Below are positions 44,063 through 54,840 of a stretch of DNA of 64,000 nucleotides, piece by piece. How positions within the stretch are numbered: the stretch's first letter is position 1; each line of letters begins with the position of its first letter. The notes beneath the pieces were generated by a model that was given only the letters and a program-made list of their open reading frames with translations, ran no database searches and was not told the origin of the DNA. Location of the stretch: assembly GCA_004017535.1 (NCBI GenBank), contig SAJS01000008.1:62001-126000 (forward strand), in the 5' to 3' direction. Made by a program: the position numbers and the translations under genes. Source of the stretch: Mesorhizobium sp. Lineage in GTDB: Bacteria; Pseudomonadota; Alphaproteobacteria; Rhizobiales; Rhizobiaceae.

Positions 44063-45097
44063 TCAGGCCTGCTTCTCATAATCAATGACGATGCGGCCCT
44101 GGATGTCGCCCTTGTGCATGCGGGAGAAGATGTCGTTGATGTTCTCGAGCCGTTCGGTCTCGATTGTGGCCTTGACCTTGCCGTCCCCCGCAAAGTCCAG
44201 CGCTTCCTGCAGGTCGAGCCGTGTCCCGACGATCGAACCGCGGACGGTCACGCCGTTGAGCACGGTATCGAAAATCGACAGCGGGAAATCGCCAGGCGGC
44301 AAACCGTTGAGCGATACCGTTCCTCCGCGGCCAACCATTCCGAGCGCCTGCTCAAAGGCTTTCGGCGACACGGCGGTGACAAGAACCCCCTGGGCGCCGC
44401 CGACCTCCTTCTTGACGAAGGCGGCGGGATCGGCCTGGCGGGCGTTGACGGCCAGCGCGGCGCCGAGGCGTTTGGCGAGGTCGAGCTTCGCATCGTCGAT
44501 GTCGACGGCAATGACGTTCAGCCCCATCGCCTTCGCGTATTGAACCGCCAGGTGGCCGAGCCCGCCGATACCCGAGATCACCACCCAGTCGCCAGGCTTG
44601 GTGTCCGTGACCTTGAGGCCCTTGTAGACGGTGACGCCCGCGCACAGGATCGGCGCGATCTCCGTGAATGATATGTTGCCCGGCAGATGGCCGACATAAT
44701 CGGGATCGGCAAGGACGTATTCGGCAAAGCTGCCGTTCACCGAATAACCGGTGTTCTGCTGCTCCTCGCAAAGCGTCTCCCATCCGCCGAGGCAATGTCT
44801 GCAGTGGCCGCAGGCGGTATAGAGCCAGGGCACGCCGACGCGATCGCCTTCCTTGACGTGCTTGACGCCCGATCCAACCGCCACGACGTGCCCGACACCC
44901 TCATGGCCGGGAATGAAGGGCGGCTTGGGCTTCACCGGCCAATCGCCTTCGGCGGCGTGCAGATCGGTGTGGCACACGCCGGTGGCCGCGATCTTGACGA
45001 GGATCTGGCCGGCTCCGGGCGTTGGCACCTGAACCTCTTCGATCACGAGCGGCTTGCCGAACTGGCGAACGACGGCGGCTTTCATAGTCTTGGGCAT
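44063..45097 (-). CDS. adhP: zinc-dependent alcohol dehydrogenase AdhP
   Basis: A 344-residue medium-chain alcohol dehydrogenase of the propanol-preferring AdhP type. The catalytic zinc ligands are in [15 protein letters not shown] and [10 protein letters not shown]; the structural zinc cluster is [15 protein letters not shown]; the NAD motif is [17 protein letters not shown]. It matches E. coli AdhP in length and in the ELD-free, short-loop pattern. It lies 28 bases downstream of the yhhJ-like permease gene on the same strand and could be read from that operon, although the functional link is not obvious. Confidence 0.92.
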   Translation of the reverse strand: MPKTMKAAVVRQFGKPLVIEEVQVPTPGAGQILVKIAATGVCHTDLHAAEGDWPVKPKPPFIPGHEGVGHVVAVGSGVKHVKEGDRVGVPWLYTACGHCRHCLGGWETLCEEQQNTGYSVNGSFAEYVLADPDYVGHLPGNISFTEIAPILCAGVTVYKGLKVTDTKPGDWVVISGIGGLGHLAVQYAKAMGLNVIAVDIDDAKLDLAKRLGAALAVNARQADPAAFVKKEVGGAQGVLVTAVSPKAFEQALGMVGRGGTVSLNGLPPGDFPLSIFDTVLNGVTVRGSIVGTRLDLQEALDFAGDGKVKATIETERLENINDIFSRMHKGDIQGRIVIDYEKQA

Positions 45098-45125
45098 GGA
45101 ATACTCCTGGGTTGTGAGTGGGTTC

Positions 45126-46238
45126 CTATTTCAGGAACTGTCGGAAGCGCCGCAGCGAGAACGCAAACAGGAGCGTGCTGATGACCAGCAGCGCCGCGAG
45201 CTGCGGCCACACGACATCGAGGCCCGCGCCGCGGAACAGCACCGCCTGTGCCAGCATGACGAAATGAGTGTTGGGCGCGGTGAACATGATGGCCTGGATG
45301 GCCATGGGCATGCTCTCGCGCGGCGTGACGCCGCCGGACAGCACCTGCAGGGGCAGCAGCACCATCATCAGCAGCAGGCCGAATTGCGGCATGGACCCGG
45401 CGACCGTGGCAAGAAAGATCCCGAGGCAGGTCATGGCGACGATATCGAGCGCCGCGCCCACCATGAACAGCGTGATCGATCCGTTGATCGGGACCGCCAG
45501 CAGTCCCTGGATGACGACGACGAGCGCAAGGCCGGACGCGACGAGCACGACAATGCCCATCGACCAGATCTTGCTCGTCATGATCTCGAACGGGGTGACC
45601 GGCATCACCAGAAGATGCTCGATCGTCCCGTGCTCGCGCTCGCGGATCAGCGCTGCGCCGGTGAGCACGATAGACAGCATCGTGATCGAGGAGATGGCGT
45701 TGGTGATGGCGCCGAACCAGCCCTTGTTGAGTTCGGGGTTGAAGCGCGCCCGCAGGTCGAGATCGACCGGCAGGGAGGCCTTGGAACGATAGCGGTCGAG
45801 GAATTCGTTCACTTCTCCCGAAACGATCGACTGGATGTAGCCTCCGCCGGTAAAGGCCTGCGACATCCGGGTGGCGTCGATGTTGAGCTGGACCGCCGGC
45901 GAGCGGCCGGCCAGCAGATCGCGCTGGAAGTTGGGCGGAATATCCAGCGCGAAAGTATCCATGCCTGAATCCATGCGGCTGTCCATTTCGGGCTGGGAAA
46001 TAAGCAACGGCGCGGTGAAGTAAGGCGGATAAAATGCCGTGACGACGCGCGACGAGACCGGCGACTGATCCTCATCGACGATGGCGATCGGAGCGTGATT
46101 GAGCGTCTCGGGCATTGCCTTCGAGGCGGTGTAGATGGCGGCGGTGAAGGCATAGACGATCAGCACGAGCATCATCGGATCCCGCATGAGACCGCGCAGT
46201 TCCTTCATGCCGAGGTTGTATATGTTGGCGATGCGCAT
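45126..46238 (-). CDS. yhhJ: ABC-2 type exporter permease (YhhJ-like)
   Basis: 370 residues with an N-terminal membrane anchor, a periplasmic domain of about 130 residues and five C-terminal membrane segments ([28 protein letters not shown], then VVIQGLLAV). The order fits ABC-2 membrane proteins such as E. coli YhhJ. Its ATG shares the last A of the rbbA stop codon (TGATG), so translation is coupled. It should form the membrane part of a drug- or solute-exporting complex with RbbA and YhiI. Confidence 0.9.
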   Translation of the reverse strand: MRIANIYNLGMKELRGLMRDPMMLVLIVYAFTAAIYTASKAMPETLNHAPIAIVDEDQSPVSSRVVTAFYPPYFTAPLLISQPEMDSRMDSGMDTFALDIPPNFQRDLLAGRSPAVQLNIDATRMSQAFTGGGYIQSIVSGEVNEFLDRYRSKASLPVDLDLRARFNPELNKGWFGAITNAISSITMLSIVLTGAALIREREHGTIEHLLVMPVTPFEIMTSKIWSMGIVVLVASGLALVVVIQGLLAVPINGSITLFMVGAALDIVAMTCLGIFLATVAGSMPQFGLLLMMVLLPLQVLSGGVTPRESMPMAIQAIMFTAPNTHFVMLAQAVLFRGAGLDVVWPQLAALLVISTLLFAFSLRRFRQFLK

Positions 46239-49018
46239 CAGCGGGCCTGTTTTTTCAAGAATGCCGCTCCAAGGCCGAGCAGCACCGGAATGGCGACGAG
46301 CATCGGCACGAACGCGCCGGACAGGTCGGCAAAGCTGAGCGCCTTGGAAAAGACGCCGCGCGAGATCGTCACGAAATAGGTGGTCGGATAGATCCGGCCG
46401 ACGAATGCGCCCACGCCCTGGAGCGACGACACTGGGTCGATCATGCCCGAATATTGGGTGGCGGGGATCATGGTGATCAGCGCGGTTCCGAAGATCGCCG
46501 CGATCTGGCTGCTCATGAAGGTCGACAGGAAAAGCCCCATGGCCGTTGTGGCCGTGACATAGACAAGGGCGGCGGCGGCGAAAGCCGGAAGGCTGCCGGT
46601 CAGCGGCACGCCGAAGAGGAAGACGGCGAAGCCCGTCAGCAGCACGAAGTTGAGCATCGCGAGGGCGACATAGGGAATCTGCTTGCCGATCAGGAATTCC
46701 AGCCGGGTGACGGGCGTGACGTAGAAATTGATGATGGAGCCGAGCTCCTTCTCCCGCACCACGCTGAGCACGGCCAGCATCGCCGGGATCAGCAGCAGAA
46801 GCATCGGGATAACCGCCGGAACGATGGCATCGAGACTGCGGACGTCGGGATTGTAGCGGTAGCGGATGTCGAGCTGGAAGGCGCTGGCGGTGGCGGCGTC
46901 GCCATAGAGCTCACGCGCCTTCTGCGTCAGCCAGCCGGCATGCATTCCCGAAACATAGCCTTGCACGGTTTCGGCCCGTGTCGGCATGGCGCCGTCGATC
47001 CAGGCGCCGATCGTGACGTTGCGGCCGCGCGCGAGGTCGCGCCCGAAGCCGGGCGGGATTTCGACCGCGAGGCTGAGTTCCCCGTCCTCCATGCGCCGGT
47101 CGAGATCGGCATAGTCGATGATCGGCGCCTTCTCGGTGAAATAGCGCGAGCCGGCGATCTGCAGCACATAGTCCCGGCTGATCGTCGTGTCGTCGTGATC
47201 GAGGACGGCGAAAGAGAGGTTTTCGACGTCCATGTTGATGCCGTAGCCGACGACGAACATCAGGATGAGGCTGCCGACGGTCGCCAGCGTGGCCCGGATC
47301 GGATCGCGCAAGAGTTCAAGCGCCTCGCGCCGCGTGTAGGCGAACATGCGGCGCAAATCGAAGGAACGGTTTGTGCCGCTCCTGCCGGGGCGACTGGCCG
47401 GCGCTTCCGGGACCTGCATCGTCCCGGCCGTCGCGCTCGGCATTTCGGCCTGCGTGCCTGTCGCCTCCTCGAGATATCCGACGAAGGCTTCCTCCAGCGT
47501 TGCCGCCGACCGACTTTTGACGATCGCGGCAGGCGTGTCGCTGACCAGGACCCTGCCGGCATGCATGAGCGAGATGCGGTCGCAGCGTTCCGCCTCGTTC
47601 ATGAAGTGCGTGGATACGAAGATCGTCACGTTCCGCTTGCGTGAGAGGTCGGCAAGAATCCGCCAGAACCCGTCGCGGGCAACCGGGTCGACGCCGGAGG
47701 TCGGCTCGTCGAGGATCAGTATCTCCGGAGAATGGATCATCGCCACGGCCAGCGACAGCCGCTGGCGGATGCCGAGCGGGAGCGCTTCGGGCAGCGTGTC
47801 CACATTGTCGGCGAGGCCGAATTGCTGCGCGACCTCCTCGACCCGGGGCGGGATCGCCGCATCGGCCATGCCGAAGAGGCGGGCATGGAGCTCGAGATTC
47901 TGCCGGACCGTCAGCTCGGAGTAGAGCGAGAATCCTTGCGACATGTAGCCGACGCGCCGACGCACCTCGATGTCGCGGGGGTCGATCTCGCGCCCGAACA
48001 GCCGTGCCTTGCCCTCGGACGGCTCGAGCAGCCCGGTCAGCATCTTCATCGTGGTCGTCTTGCCGCAGCCGTTCGATCCGAGGAAGCCAAAGATCTCGCC
48101 GCGGCCGATGCGGAAGCTCACGTCGTCGACGGCGGTGAAATCGCCGAAGTCCATGGTGAGGTGTTCGGCCTCGATGGCAGGTTCGCTATCTGCGCCGGCG
48201 GCCCGCGGAGGGATCACCACAGCCTCGTGGCTGTCCCGCTTCTCCGGCGGGAGAAGGGCTATGAAGGCGGCGTCCAGGTCGGGCGCGCCGGTTCTTTCGA
48301 GCAGGTCGGCCGGGGTTCCGGAGGCGAGCACGCGGCCCGCGTCCATGGCCACCAGCCAGTCGAAGCGTGCGGCCTCTTCCATATAGGCCGTGGCGATGAT
48401 GACGCTCATGCCCTCGCGACCCTTGCGGATCTCGCCGATCAGTTCCCAGAACTGGCGGCGCGACAACGGATCGACGCCGGTGGTCGGCTCGTCCAGGATC
48501 AGGAGGTCCGGATCGTGGATGAGGGCGCAGCACAGGCCGAGCTTCTGCTTCATGCCGCCCGAAAGCTTGCCGGCCTGCCGCTCGGCGAAAGGCGCCAGCC
48601 CCGTTCGCTTCAGAAGCTCGCCGATGCGGCGCTCGCGCTCGCGCCGATCATGCCCGAACAGGCGGCCGAAGAAATCGATGTTGTCGAAGACCGACAGCGT
48701 GGGATAGAGGTTCTTGCCCAGGCCTTGCGGCATATAGGCGATCCTGGGGTAGGCGCTCTGCCGGTGGCCGAGATCGGCCATGTCGCCGCCCAGCACCTCG
48801 ACATGCCCCTGCTGGATCGTCCGCGCTCCGGCGATCAGGGAAAGCAGGCTGGATTTGCCGACGCCGTCCGGCCCGATCAGGCCGACCGTGCGGCCGGCCG
48901 GGAAATCGAGCGTTATGGCATCGAGGGCCCTGACCTTTCCGTAAGCGTGGCCGACATTCTCCAGCCGTGCCACGTAGCTTGACGGAAGGGCCGCGCCGGC
49001 GTCCGGCCGCGCATTCAT
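46238..49018 (-). CDS. rbbA: RbbA-like fused ABC ATPase/permease
   Basis: 926 residues from the ATG at 49018; a start at 49051 would add 11. NBD1: Walker [12 protein letters not shown], signature LSGGMKQK, Walker [20 protein letters not shown]2: [13 protein letters not shown], signature degenerate (PLGIRQRLS), [18 protein letters not shown]-terminal ABC-2 membrane domain of about 370 residues follows. This NBD-NBD-membrane layout and length match E. coli RbbA (YhiH), reported as a ribosome-associated ATPase but in an exporter operon. The start overlaps the YhiI stop by four bases. An exporter role is the safer reading. Confidence 0.92.
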   Translation of the reverse strand: MNARPDAGAALPSSYVARLENVGHAYGKVRALDAITLDFPAGRTVGLIGPDGVGKSSLLSLIAGARTIQQGHVEVLGGDMADLGHRQSAYPRIAYMPQGLGKNLYPTLSVFDNIDFFGRLFGHDRRERERRIGELLKRTGLAPFAERQAGKLSGGMKQKLGLCCALIHDPDLLILDEPTTGVDPLSRRQFWELIGEIRKGREGMSVIIATAYMEEAARFDWLVAMDAGRVLASGTPADLLERTGAPDLDAAFIALLPPEKRDSHEAVVIPPRAAGADSEPAIEAEHLTMDFGDFTAVDDVSFRIGRGEIFGFLGSNGCGKTTTMKMLTGLLEPSEGKARLFGREIDPRDIEVRRRVGYMSQGFSLYSELTVRQNLELHARLFGMADAAIPPRVEEVAQQFGLADNVDTLPEALPLGIRQRLSLAVAMIHSPEILILDEPTSGVDPVARDGFWRILADLSRKRNVTIFVSTHFMNEAERCDRISLMHAGRVLVSDTPAAIVKSRSAATLEEAFVGYLEEATGTQAEMPSATAGTMQVPEAPASRPGRSGTNRSFDLRRMFAYTRREALELLRDPIRATLATVGSLILMFVVGYGINMDVENLSFAVLDHDDTTISRDYVLQIAGSRYFTEKAPIIDYADLDRRMEDGELSLAVEIPPGFGRDLARGRNVTIGAWIDGAMPTRAETVQGYVSGMHAGWLTQKARELYGDAATASAFQLDIRYRYNPDVRSLDAIVPAVIPMLLLLIPAMLAVLSVVREKELGSIINFYVTPVTRLEFLIGKQIPYVALAMLNFVLLTGFAVFLFGVPLTGSLPAFAAAALVYVTATTAMGLFLSTFMSSQIAAIFGTALITMIPATQYSGMIDPVSSLQGVGAFVGRIYPTTYFVTISRGVFSKALSFADLSGAFVPMLVAIPVLLGLGAAFLKKQAR

Positions 49019-50082
49019 TGCACGAGCTTTCCCTTGAGACTCGCCGGCCATTCGGCCTGAGGATCGAGCCGCACATAGGCCACGCCGGGCAGGCCGGTCT
49101 TCACCTGCTGGATATATTTGCGGAGCAGCTCCGGTGCGATGTGCGCCTTGATCCGGAACATGAGTTTCAGGCGCTCCTCCTCCGTTTCGACCGTCTTGGG
49201 CGTGAACTGCGCGACGTCCGCGACGAAGGTCACCTTGGCGGGGATGATGTATTGCGGCGCCGCGTCGAGCACGAGACGCACATCGGAGCCGATCGCGACG
49301 CGCCCGGCCTGCGCGGTCGACAGGAAGAAGGTCATATAGACATCGCCGAGGTCGACGAGGTTGAGCACGCGCCCGCCGCCCGCCAGCACCTCTCCGGGCT
49401 CCGCCACGCGGAACTGGATGCGCCCATCGCGCGGCGACGCCAGCGTGGCGTCGCCGATATCGGCGTCGATGCTTTCGATCGCGGCCTGCGCCGCATCGAC
49501 CGCGGACTTGGCATCGACCACTTGCGCCCGCGCGGCGTTGATGGCTGCTTCGCTGGCGGCGAGCTGGGCCTGCGCGGCGGCGACGGCGGCTTTCGCGCTC
49601 TGCTCGGCCGCGCGGTCGTTGTCCAGGACCTGCTGGGAGACGGTGTTGTTGACCGCAAGCTGCTGCGAGCGCGCCAGGGTCCGATCGGCGGCGTCGAGCT
49701 CGGCTTCGCGCTGCGCGACGACAGCGCCGGCCGCCGTCTTTTCAGCCTCGCGCTGCGTCACCAGGCTGCCAGCGGTCTCGACCCCGATGGTGGCGCGCTG
49801 AAACTGCGCCTCGGCCTGACGGCGCTGCGCCTCGAGCTGCGCTGTGTCCATGCGGGCAAGCACCTGGCCGGCCTTGACGAAATCGCCTTCGCCGACAAGG
49901 ATTTCCTTGATCCGCCCCGCCGCCTTCGTCGAGACGTCGATTTCGACCGCCTCGATGCGGCCGTTGCCGCTGGCGATGCCTTCCGGCAGCTGCCCGTCCT
50001 TGGAACGCTGCCACGCATAGTAGCCGGCTGCTCCGATGGCGACCAGGGCGCCGAGGATCAGCCACCGCGGGGAAACCTTCAT
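49015..50082 (-). CDS. yhiI: HlyD-family membrane fusion protein (YhiI/YbhG-like)
   Basis: 355 residues. One N-terminal membrane anchor (residues 7-24), a barrel-lipoyl half ([23 protein letters not shown]), a long Ala/Gln-rich coiled-coil hairpin (about residues 85-190, heptad-like), then the second lipoyl half ([20 protein letters not shown]) and a beta-barrel. It bridges the inner-membrane exporter to an outer-membrane channel not seen in this window. Its start overlaps the stop of a 59-residue upstream ORF (ATGA), and its stop overlaps rbbA. Confidence 0.93.
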   Translation of the reverse strand: MKVSPRWLILGALVAIGAAGYYAWQRSKDGQLPEGIASGNGRIEAVEIDVSTKAAGRIKEILVGEGDFVKAGQVLARMDTAQLEAQRRQAEAQFQRATIGVETAGSLVTQREAEKTAAGAVVAQREAELDAADRTLARSQQLAVNNTVSQQVLDNDRAAEQSAKAAVAAAQAQLAASEAAINAARAQVVDAKSAVDAAQAAIESIDADIGDATLASPRDGRIQFRVAEPGEVLAGGGRVLNLVDLGDVYMTFFLSTAQAGRVAIGSDVRLVLDAAPQYIIPAKVTFVADVAQFTPKTVETEEERLKLMFRIKAHIAPELLRKYIQQVKTGLPGVAYVRLDPQAEWPASLKGKLVQ

Positions 50083-50258
50083 GGCCGGCCCCCGGTGTTG
50101 CGCGATACGTCAGGTTCGGCTGGCGTCAGGGACGACCCTTCGGCATAAACCAATGCCGGAGACAGCGGCCCCGAAGTGGAGAAGGGAAGAAACCTTGCCG
50201 AGGCAATCTCCCGCCGCCAGGCGCCGATCTGTTCGGCGCTTAAGGTAATGCCGTCCAT
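50079..50258 (-). CDS. small ORF leading the yhiI-rbbA-yhhJ operon
   Basis: An ORF of 59 residues (MDGITLSAEQIGAWRREIAS ... NTGGRP) on the minus strand whose TGA overlaps the HlyD ATG. It begins at an ATG (50258) with GGAG 11 bases before it, a long spacing. The composition is moderately polar, with no membrane segment, no signal peptide and no recognised domain. Four-base overlap with the next gene favours real translation, as throughout this operon. It may be a short leader or an adaptor peptide; no homologue is recalled. Confidence 0.55.
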   Translation of the reverse strand: MDGITLSAEQIGAWRREIASARFLPFSTSGPLSPALVYAEGSSLTPAEPDVSRNTGGRP

Positions 50259-50435
50259 GTCAGGGGGAACTCCGTTCAGGTTGCCAAGTTGGCGCGACCA
50301 AAACAGAGACCGGCGGCAGCGACCTTGATCGACATCAATTGTTGGAGAAGGGCCCGCTGTGAGTGTCGGGACTAATGATGAACACGAGGTCGGAGAGCAG
50401 CATTTAGCGGCCCCGGCCGCGATGATTGCCCGGAC

Positions 50436-51611
50436 TTACCGCTCCAGGCAGATCGCGACACCCTGGCCGCCGCCGATGCAGAGCGAGGCCAGACCCTTCT
50501 TGGCGTCGCGTCGGACCATCTCGTGCAGCAGCGTGACCACGATGCGGCAGCCGGAGCCGGCCAGCGGATGGCCAAGCGCGATGGCGCCGCCGCTCATATT
50601 GATGATGTCCTCGTTCCAGCCTATCTCGCGGTTGACCGCGATGGCCTGCGCGGCGAAGGCTTCGTTGATCTCCATCACGTCGAGATCGGTATGGCGCCAG
50701 CCGGCCTTGTCGAGCGCTCGCCGCGAGGCCGCGACGGGACCGAGGCCCATGTCCATCGGCTCGACGCCGGCAGAGGCATAAGACGCGATGCGGGCGAGGG
50801 GCGTCAGGCCGAGTTCCTTCATCCGCGCCTCCGACATCACAAGCACCGCCGCGGCGCCGTCGTTGAGGCCGGAGGAGTTGCCGGCCGTGATCGTTCCAGC
50901 CGCATCGAAAACCGGCTTGAGCCGGCCGAGGCCTTCCATGGTGGTGGAAGGATTGGGATGCTCGTCACGCTCGACGACGACGTCGCCTTGCCTGGCCTTG
51001 ATCGACACAGGCGCAATCTCGTCATCGAACCTGCCGGCCTGCATGGCGGCGTCCGCCTTCTCCTGCGAGCGAAGTGCGAACCTGTCCTGTTCCTCGCGGG
51101 TGATCTGGTAGCGCTGCGCCAGCGCTTCGGCGGTGACGCCCATATGCACTTGATGGAAGGCGTCCCACAGCCCATCGGTGATCATGGAATCCTTGACGGT
51201 GCGGTCGCCCGTGCGGATGCCGCCACGGACGCCGGAAATGAAATGCGGCGCCGAAGTCATCGAATCCTGCCCGCCGGCGATCACGCAATCGGCGTCGCCG
51301 CAGCGAATGGCCTGGGCGGCGAGATGGATCGACTTCTGGCCGGCACCGCAGACCTTGTTGACGGTCATGGCGGGCACGCTGACCGGCAGGCCGGCCTTCA
51401 GCGATGCCTGCCGCGCCGGATTCTGCCCGGCGCCGCCGGTCAGCACCTGGCCCATGATCACCTCGCCGACGGCATCGGGCGCGAGATCAGCGTCGGCGAG
51501 CATCGCCTGGATAAGCTGGGCGCCCAGCTCCGCCGCCGACAGGGTAGCGTACGCGCCGTTCAACTTGCCGATGGGCGTCCGCTTGGCGGCAACGATGTAA
51601 ACGGCGTCCAT
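50436..51611 (-). CDS. acetyl-CoA acetyltransferase (thiolase)
   Basis: 391 residues, the length of biosynthetic and degradative thiolases (PhaA/AtoB). Cys88 in NKVCGAGQKS is the acyl-accepting nucleophile; the His is in GGAIALGHPLAGSG and the second Cys in LCIGGGQG. It catalyses reversible condensation of two acetyl-CoA or thiolysis of acetoacetyl-CoA. GGAGGAACAG precedes the ATG at 51611; a frame to 51677 is unsupported. It is divergent from acetoacetyl-CoA synthetase, and TGGTTATAACCA lies between them, so acetoacetate activation and cleavage to acetyl-CoA appear coordinated. Confidence 0.94.
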   Translation of the reverse strand: MDAVYIVAAKRTPIGKLNGAYATLSAAELGAQLIQAMLADADLAPDAVGEVIMGQVLTGGAGQNPARQASLKAGLPVSVPAMTVNKVCGAGQKSIHLAAQAIRCGDADCVIAGGQDSMTSAPHFISGVRGGIRTGDRTVKDSMITDGLWDAFHQVHMGVTAEALAQRYQITREEQDRFALRSQEKADAAMQAGRFDDEIAPVSIKARQGDVVVERDEHPNPSTTMEGLGRLKPVFDAAGTITAGNSSGLNDGAAAVLVMSEARMKELGLTPLARIASYASAGVEPMDMGLGPVAASRRALDKAGWRHTDLDVMEINEAFAAQAIAVNREIGWNEDIINMSGGAIALGHPLAGSGCRIVVTLLHEMVRRDAKKGLASLCIGGGQGVAICLER

Positions 51612-51655
51612 GCCTGTTCCTCCGGCAGCGCGGTCCGCTTGGGTGTGACGGCCGC

Positions 51656-51684
51656 TTGACATTCTGGTTATAACCAATAATCAT
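51656..51684 (+). promoter_or_regulatory. HutC-type operator and promoter of the acetoacetyl-CoA synthetase operon
   Basis: TTGACA (51656-51661) is a good -35; a weak -10 (AATCAT, 51679-51684) follows after 17 bases. The perfect 12-base palindrome TGGTTATAACCA (51665-51676) fills the spacer. The palindrome recurs within the 16-base TCTGGTTATAACCAGA at 57909. It probably binds the GntR/HutC protein encoded at 57025 and could also act on the divergent thiolase gene. Confidence 0.6.
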
Positions 51685-51745
51685 GAAATGCATCGGCAGG
51701 CAAGGTCGCGGCAAAGAGCCCGGCCTGCATTGCGGGAGGAAATCT

Positions 51746-53692
51746 ATGTCATCCGTGCTTTGGACGCCGGCGCCGGCCGCGTTCCAATCGTCCAACCTTG
51801 CGCGCTTTTCCTTGGCCAACGGCTTCGATCCGCGCGACTACGAGACACTGCATCGCTGGTCGATCGCGGACCCCGGCGCCTTCTGGCGGGCGCTGTGGGA
51901 TTTCGCCGAGGTCATCGGCGATCCTGGCGCGATCGCCTTCCTGCGCGACGACAATGCGCCGATGACCGGGAGCCGTTTCCTGCCGGAAGCGACACTCAAT
52001 CTCGCGGAAAACCTGCTGCGCGGCGATGAGGAGAGGGTTGCTCTCATCGAGGCCGACGAGAGCGGCCATTTTCAGACCATCACACTGGGCGAATTGCGCC
52101 GGCTCGTCGCCAGGACGTCGCATGGCCTGCGCGCGGCCGGCGTCGGCAAGGGCGACTGCGTCGGCGGTATCCTGCCAAATAGGGTCGAAGGGCTCGTGGC
52201 GCTTTTGGCGACGCTTTCCGTCGGCGCCATCTGGTCGTCCTGCTCGCCGGATTTCGGCGCCGCCGCGATCGTCGATCGCCTCGGCCAGATCGGCGTCAAG
52301 GTGCTGTTCGCCGCGCCGCGCTACCGCTATGCGGGCAAGGAACATGACATCTCGGACCGGCTGGCCGAAATCGTCGCTGCGATGCCGACGGTGACGACGC
52401 TGGTGCTGACCGGTGAGCCGGGCGCCAAGCCGGATTGCGCGGCGGATTGCATTTCGTTCGAGGATTTCGGCAGCGACGCTCCACTCTCCTTCAACCGCGT
52501 GCCCTTCGACCATCCGGCCTATGTGCTCTACACCTCCGGCACGACAGGCGCGCCGAAGGCGATCGTCCATCGCACCGGCGGCGTGCTGCTCCAGCATCTG
52601 AAGGAACATCTGCTCCATGGCGACGTCCGCCCGGGCGACGTCATGAGCTGGTACACCAACACCGCCTGGATGATGTATCACTGGCTGATCTCCGGTCTGG
52701 CCTGCGGCGCGAGCGTGGTGCTCTATGACGGCGCGCCGATCCTGAAATCGGCCTATGGCCTCGACCCCAGTCCGCTCTGGACGATGGCGGAGCGCGCCAA
52801 GGTCACGCATTTCGGCACCAGTCCCAAATATCTGGCCACGCTCGCCGCCGAAGGTTACGCGCCGGGGCGCCTGCATGATCTCTCGTCGCTGCGTTCGCTG
52901 CTGTCGGCCGGCGCGCCGGTCTCGCCCGGGCAGTTCGACTGGGTCTACGAGCATGTGAAGCGCGACATGATCTTCGCTTCGATCTCCGGCGGCACCGAGA
53001 TCATCGGCTGCTTCCTGCTCGGATCGCCGATCCATCCCGTACGGCGCGGCGAGCTGACCGTGAAAGGGCTCGGCCTCGCCGTCGGCGTCATGGACGAGCG
53101 CAACGCGCCGGTCATCGGCCGCCAGGGCGATCTCGTCTGCACCGAGCCATTCCCGTCCATGCCGCTGACCTTCTGGGGCAAGGACGGCGACGCGCGTTAC
53201 CACGCCACCTATTTCGGCGCGCGCCGCGAGATCTGGACGCATGGCGATGTCGCGGAGATGACGGCTTACGGCTCGGGCATCATCCACGGCCGCTCCGACA
53301 CGACGCTGAAGCCCGGCGGCGTGCGGATCGGCACGGCGGAAATCTACGCCGCCTGCGAGAATTTTGCCGAGATCGAGGATTGCCTGGTTTTTGGCGCGCC
53401 CATCGAAGGCGACGAGGAGATCGTGCTCTGTATCAAGCTCAATGACGGTTATGCGCTGAACGCCGAGCTTGCCGCCCGAATTCGCAAAGCGATCCGCGAG
53501 GGCGCTTCGCCGCGCCACGTGCCGCATCGCATCCACGCGGTGCAGGCCGTGCCCTATACGCTGAACGGCAAGCGCGTCGAGGGTGCCGCCCGCACCACGC
53601 TCGAAGGCAAGCCGGTCAAGAACATGGCTTCGCTCGCCAATCCCACATGCTTGGATCAATACCGCGTGCTCGACCGGAGCAAAGCGGCATGA
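51746..53692 (+). CDS. aacS: acetoacetate-CoA ligase
   Basis: A 648-residue ATP-dependent acyl-CoA synthetase. The adenylate motif YTSGTTGAPKAIVH lies near residue 270; the N-terminal block FDPRDYETLHRWSIADPGAFW and SGGTEIIGCFLLG fit the acetoacetyl-CoA synthetase group, as does the total length. Late motifs GRSDTTLKPGGVRIG and NGKRVEG (catalytic Lys) are intact. GGGAGGA precedes the ATG. It is the first gene of an overlapping five-gene operon; the product would be thiolysed by the divergent thiolase. Confidence 0.94.
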   Translation: MSSVLWTPAPAAFQSSNLARFSLANGFDPRDYETLHRWSIADPGAFWRALWDFAEVIGDPGAIAFLRDDNAPMTGSRFLPEATLNLAENLLRGDEERVALIEADESGHFQTITLGELRRLVARTSHGLRAAGVGKGDCVGGILPNRVEGLVALLATLSVGAIWSSCSPDFGAAAIVDRLGQIGVKVLFAAPRYRYAGKEHDISDRLAEIVAAMPTVTTLVLTGEPGAKPDCAADCISFEDFGSDAPLSFNRVPFDHPAYVLYTSGTTGAPKAIVHRTGGVLLQHLKEHLLHGDVRPGDVMSWYTNTAWMMYHWLISGLACGASVVLYDGAPILKSAYGLDPSPLWTMAERAKVTHFGTSPKYLATLAAEGYAPGRLHDLSSLRSLLSAGAPVSPGQFDWVYEHVKRDMIFASISGGTEIIGCFLLGSPIHPVRRGELTVKGLGLAVGVMDERNAPVIGRQGDLVCTEPFPSMPLTFWGKDGDARYHATYFGARREIWTHGDVAEMTAYGSGIIHGRSDTTLKPGGVRIGTAEIYAACENFAEIEDCLVFGAPIEGDEEIVLCIKLNDGYALNAELAARIRKAIREGASPRHVPHRIHAVQAVPYTLNGKRVEGAARTTLEGKPVKNMASLANPTCLDQYRVLDRSKAA

Positions 53693-54840
53693 GCCGGGCA
53701 AAGGGATCAATCGTCGGCATAGGCGAGTTGAAGCCGCAGCGCCTGACGCAAGGCGTGACGACGCTGGAAATGATCGCCGAGGTCTCGCGCCTGGCGGTGC
53801 TCGACGCCGGGCTGGAAAGGGCTGCGATCGACGGGCTGCTGGTCGGGCCGCAGGTCGGCGAGACGCCGCAGCATGTCCCGGCGACCATTGCCGAATATCT
53901 GGGACTCGCGCCGACCATGGCCAATGTCGTCGACCTCGGCGGCGCGTCAGGCGCCGGCATGGTCTGGCGCGCGGCGGCCGCGATCGAGGCCGGCATGTGC
54001 GAGGCGGTGTTGTGCGTGCTCGCCAACAACCGCGAGGAGACAGCACCCCGCTCGCCCAACCGTAATCCGATCCGCGAGTTCGACGTGCCCTTCGGCGCCT
54101 CGGGCGCGAACATTTCCTACGCGCTGTTGATGCAGGCGCATATGGCGGAATACGGCTCGACCGCGCGAGATTTCGCGCTGATCGCCGCGGCGGCGCGCGC
54201 CAACGCGCAGCTCAACCCCGACGCCATCTTCTATGGCAAGCCGGCCGATGCCGAAGCGGTGCTTGCCTCGCCGATGATCGCCTCGCCGCTGCATCTCCTC
54301 GAAATCGTCATGCCGGTCGCCGGCGGTGAAGCGGTGGTCGTCACCTCGGCCGAACGCGCGCGGTCGCTAGGCAAGCCGCCCGTCCATCTGCTCGGCGCCG
54401 GCGAGAAGGTCACGCACCGCGCGGTCAGCCAGGCCCCACACCTGACCTCCGGTCCGCTGAAGAACGCCATGGCGCGCGCTTTCCAACAGTCCGGCACGCG
54501 GGCCGATGAGATGGATCTTCTATCGCTCTACGATTGCTACACGATCATGGTTGCGACCACGATCGAGGATGCCGGCCTCTGCGCGCCGGGCGCCTTCGGC
54601 GCGTGGCTCAACGAGCATGATCTTTCGCACAAGGGCGACAAGCCGCTCAACACCCATGGCGGCCAGCTCGGCTTCGGCCAGCCCGACCTTGCCGGCGGCA
54701 TGACTCATGTCGTCGAGGCGGTGCGCCAGCTTCGTGGCGAGGCCGGCGAGCGCCAGATCGGCAACGCCGGGCTCGCGCTGGTCAGCGGCAATGGCGCGAC
54801 GATGAGCGAAGCGACCGCGCTGGTGCTGGGAGCCGCCTGA
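53689..54840 (+). CDS. thiolase-like protein lacking the catalytic Cys (possible retro-aldolase of the Ltp2 type)
   Basis: 383 residues in the SCP2-type thiolase fold. The canonical Cys position reads GGASG (about residue 84-88) with no Cys, the GHP motif His is Gln (LGFGQP, residues 328-332), and the late CXG motif reads SGNGAT. It keeps an NTHGG (321-325) and a LSLYDCYTI block (near 279). Lipid-transfer/thiolase proteins paired with DUF35 proteins and MaoC hydratases, such as Ltp2 with ChsH2 in steroid degradation, work as retro-aldolases. The next gene is a DUF35 protein (1-base overlap) and then a MaoC protein, so the same role is likely here. Confidence 0.85.
   Translation: MSRAKGSIVGIGELKPQRLTQGVTTLEMIAEVSRLAVLDAGLERAAIDGLLVGPQVGETPQHVPATIAEYLGLAPTMANVVDLGGASGAGMVWRAAAAIEAGMCEAVLCVLANNREETAPRSPNRNPIREFDVPFGASGANISYALLMQAHMAEYGSTARDFALIAAAARANAQLNPDAIFYGKPADAEAVLASPMIASPLHLLEIVMPVAGGEAVVVTSAERARSLGKPPVHLLGAGEKVTHRAVSQAPHLTSGPLKNAMARAFQQSGTRADEMDLLSLYDCYTIMVATTIEDAGLCAPGAFGAWLNEHDLSHKGDKPLNTHGGQLGFGQPDLAGGMTHVVEAVRQLRGEAGERQIGNAGLALVSGNGATMSEATALVLGAA

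Noticed and set aside
51749-54046. 765-codon open frame on the minus strand
   Set aside because: It is antisense to acetoacetyl-CoA synthetase and the thiolase-like gene, Arg/Ala rich and without domains. The plus-strand genes have full motif sets.
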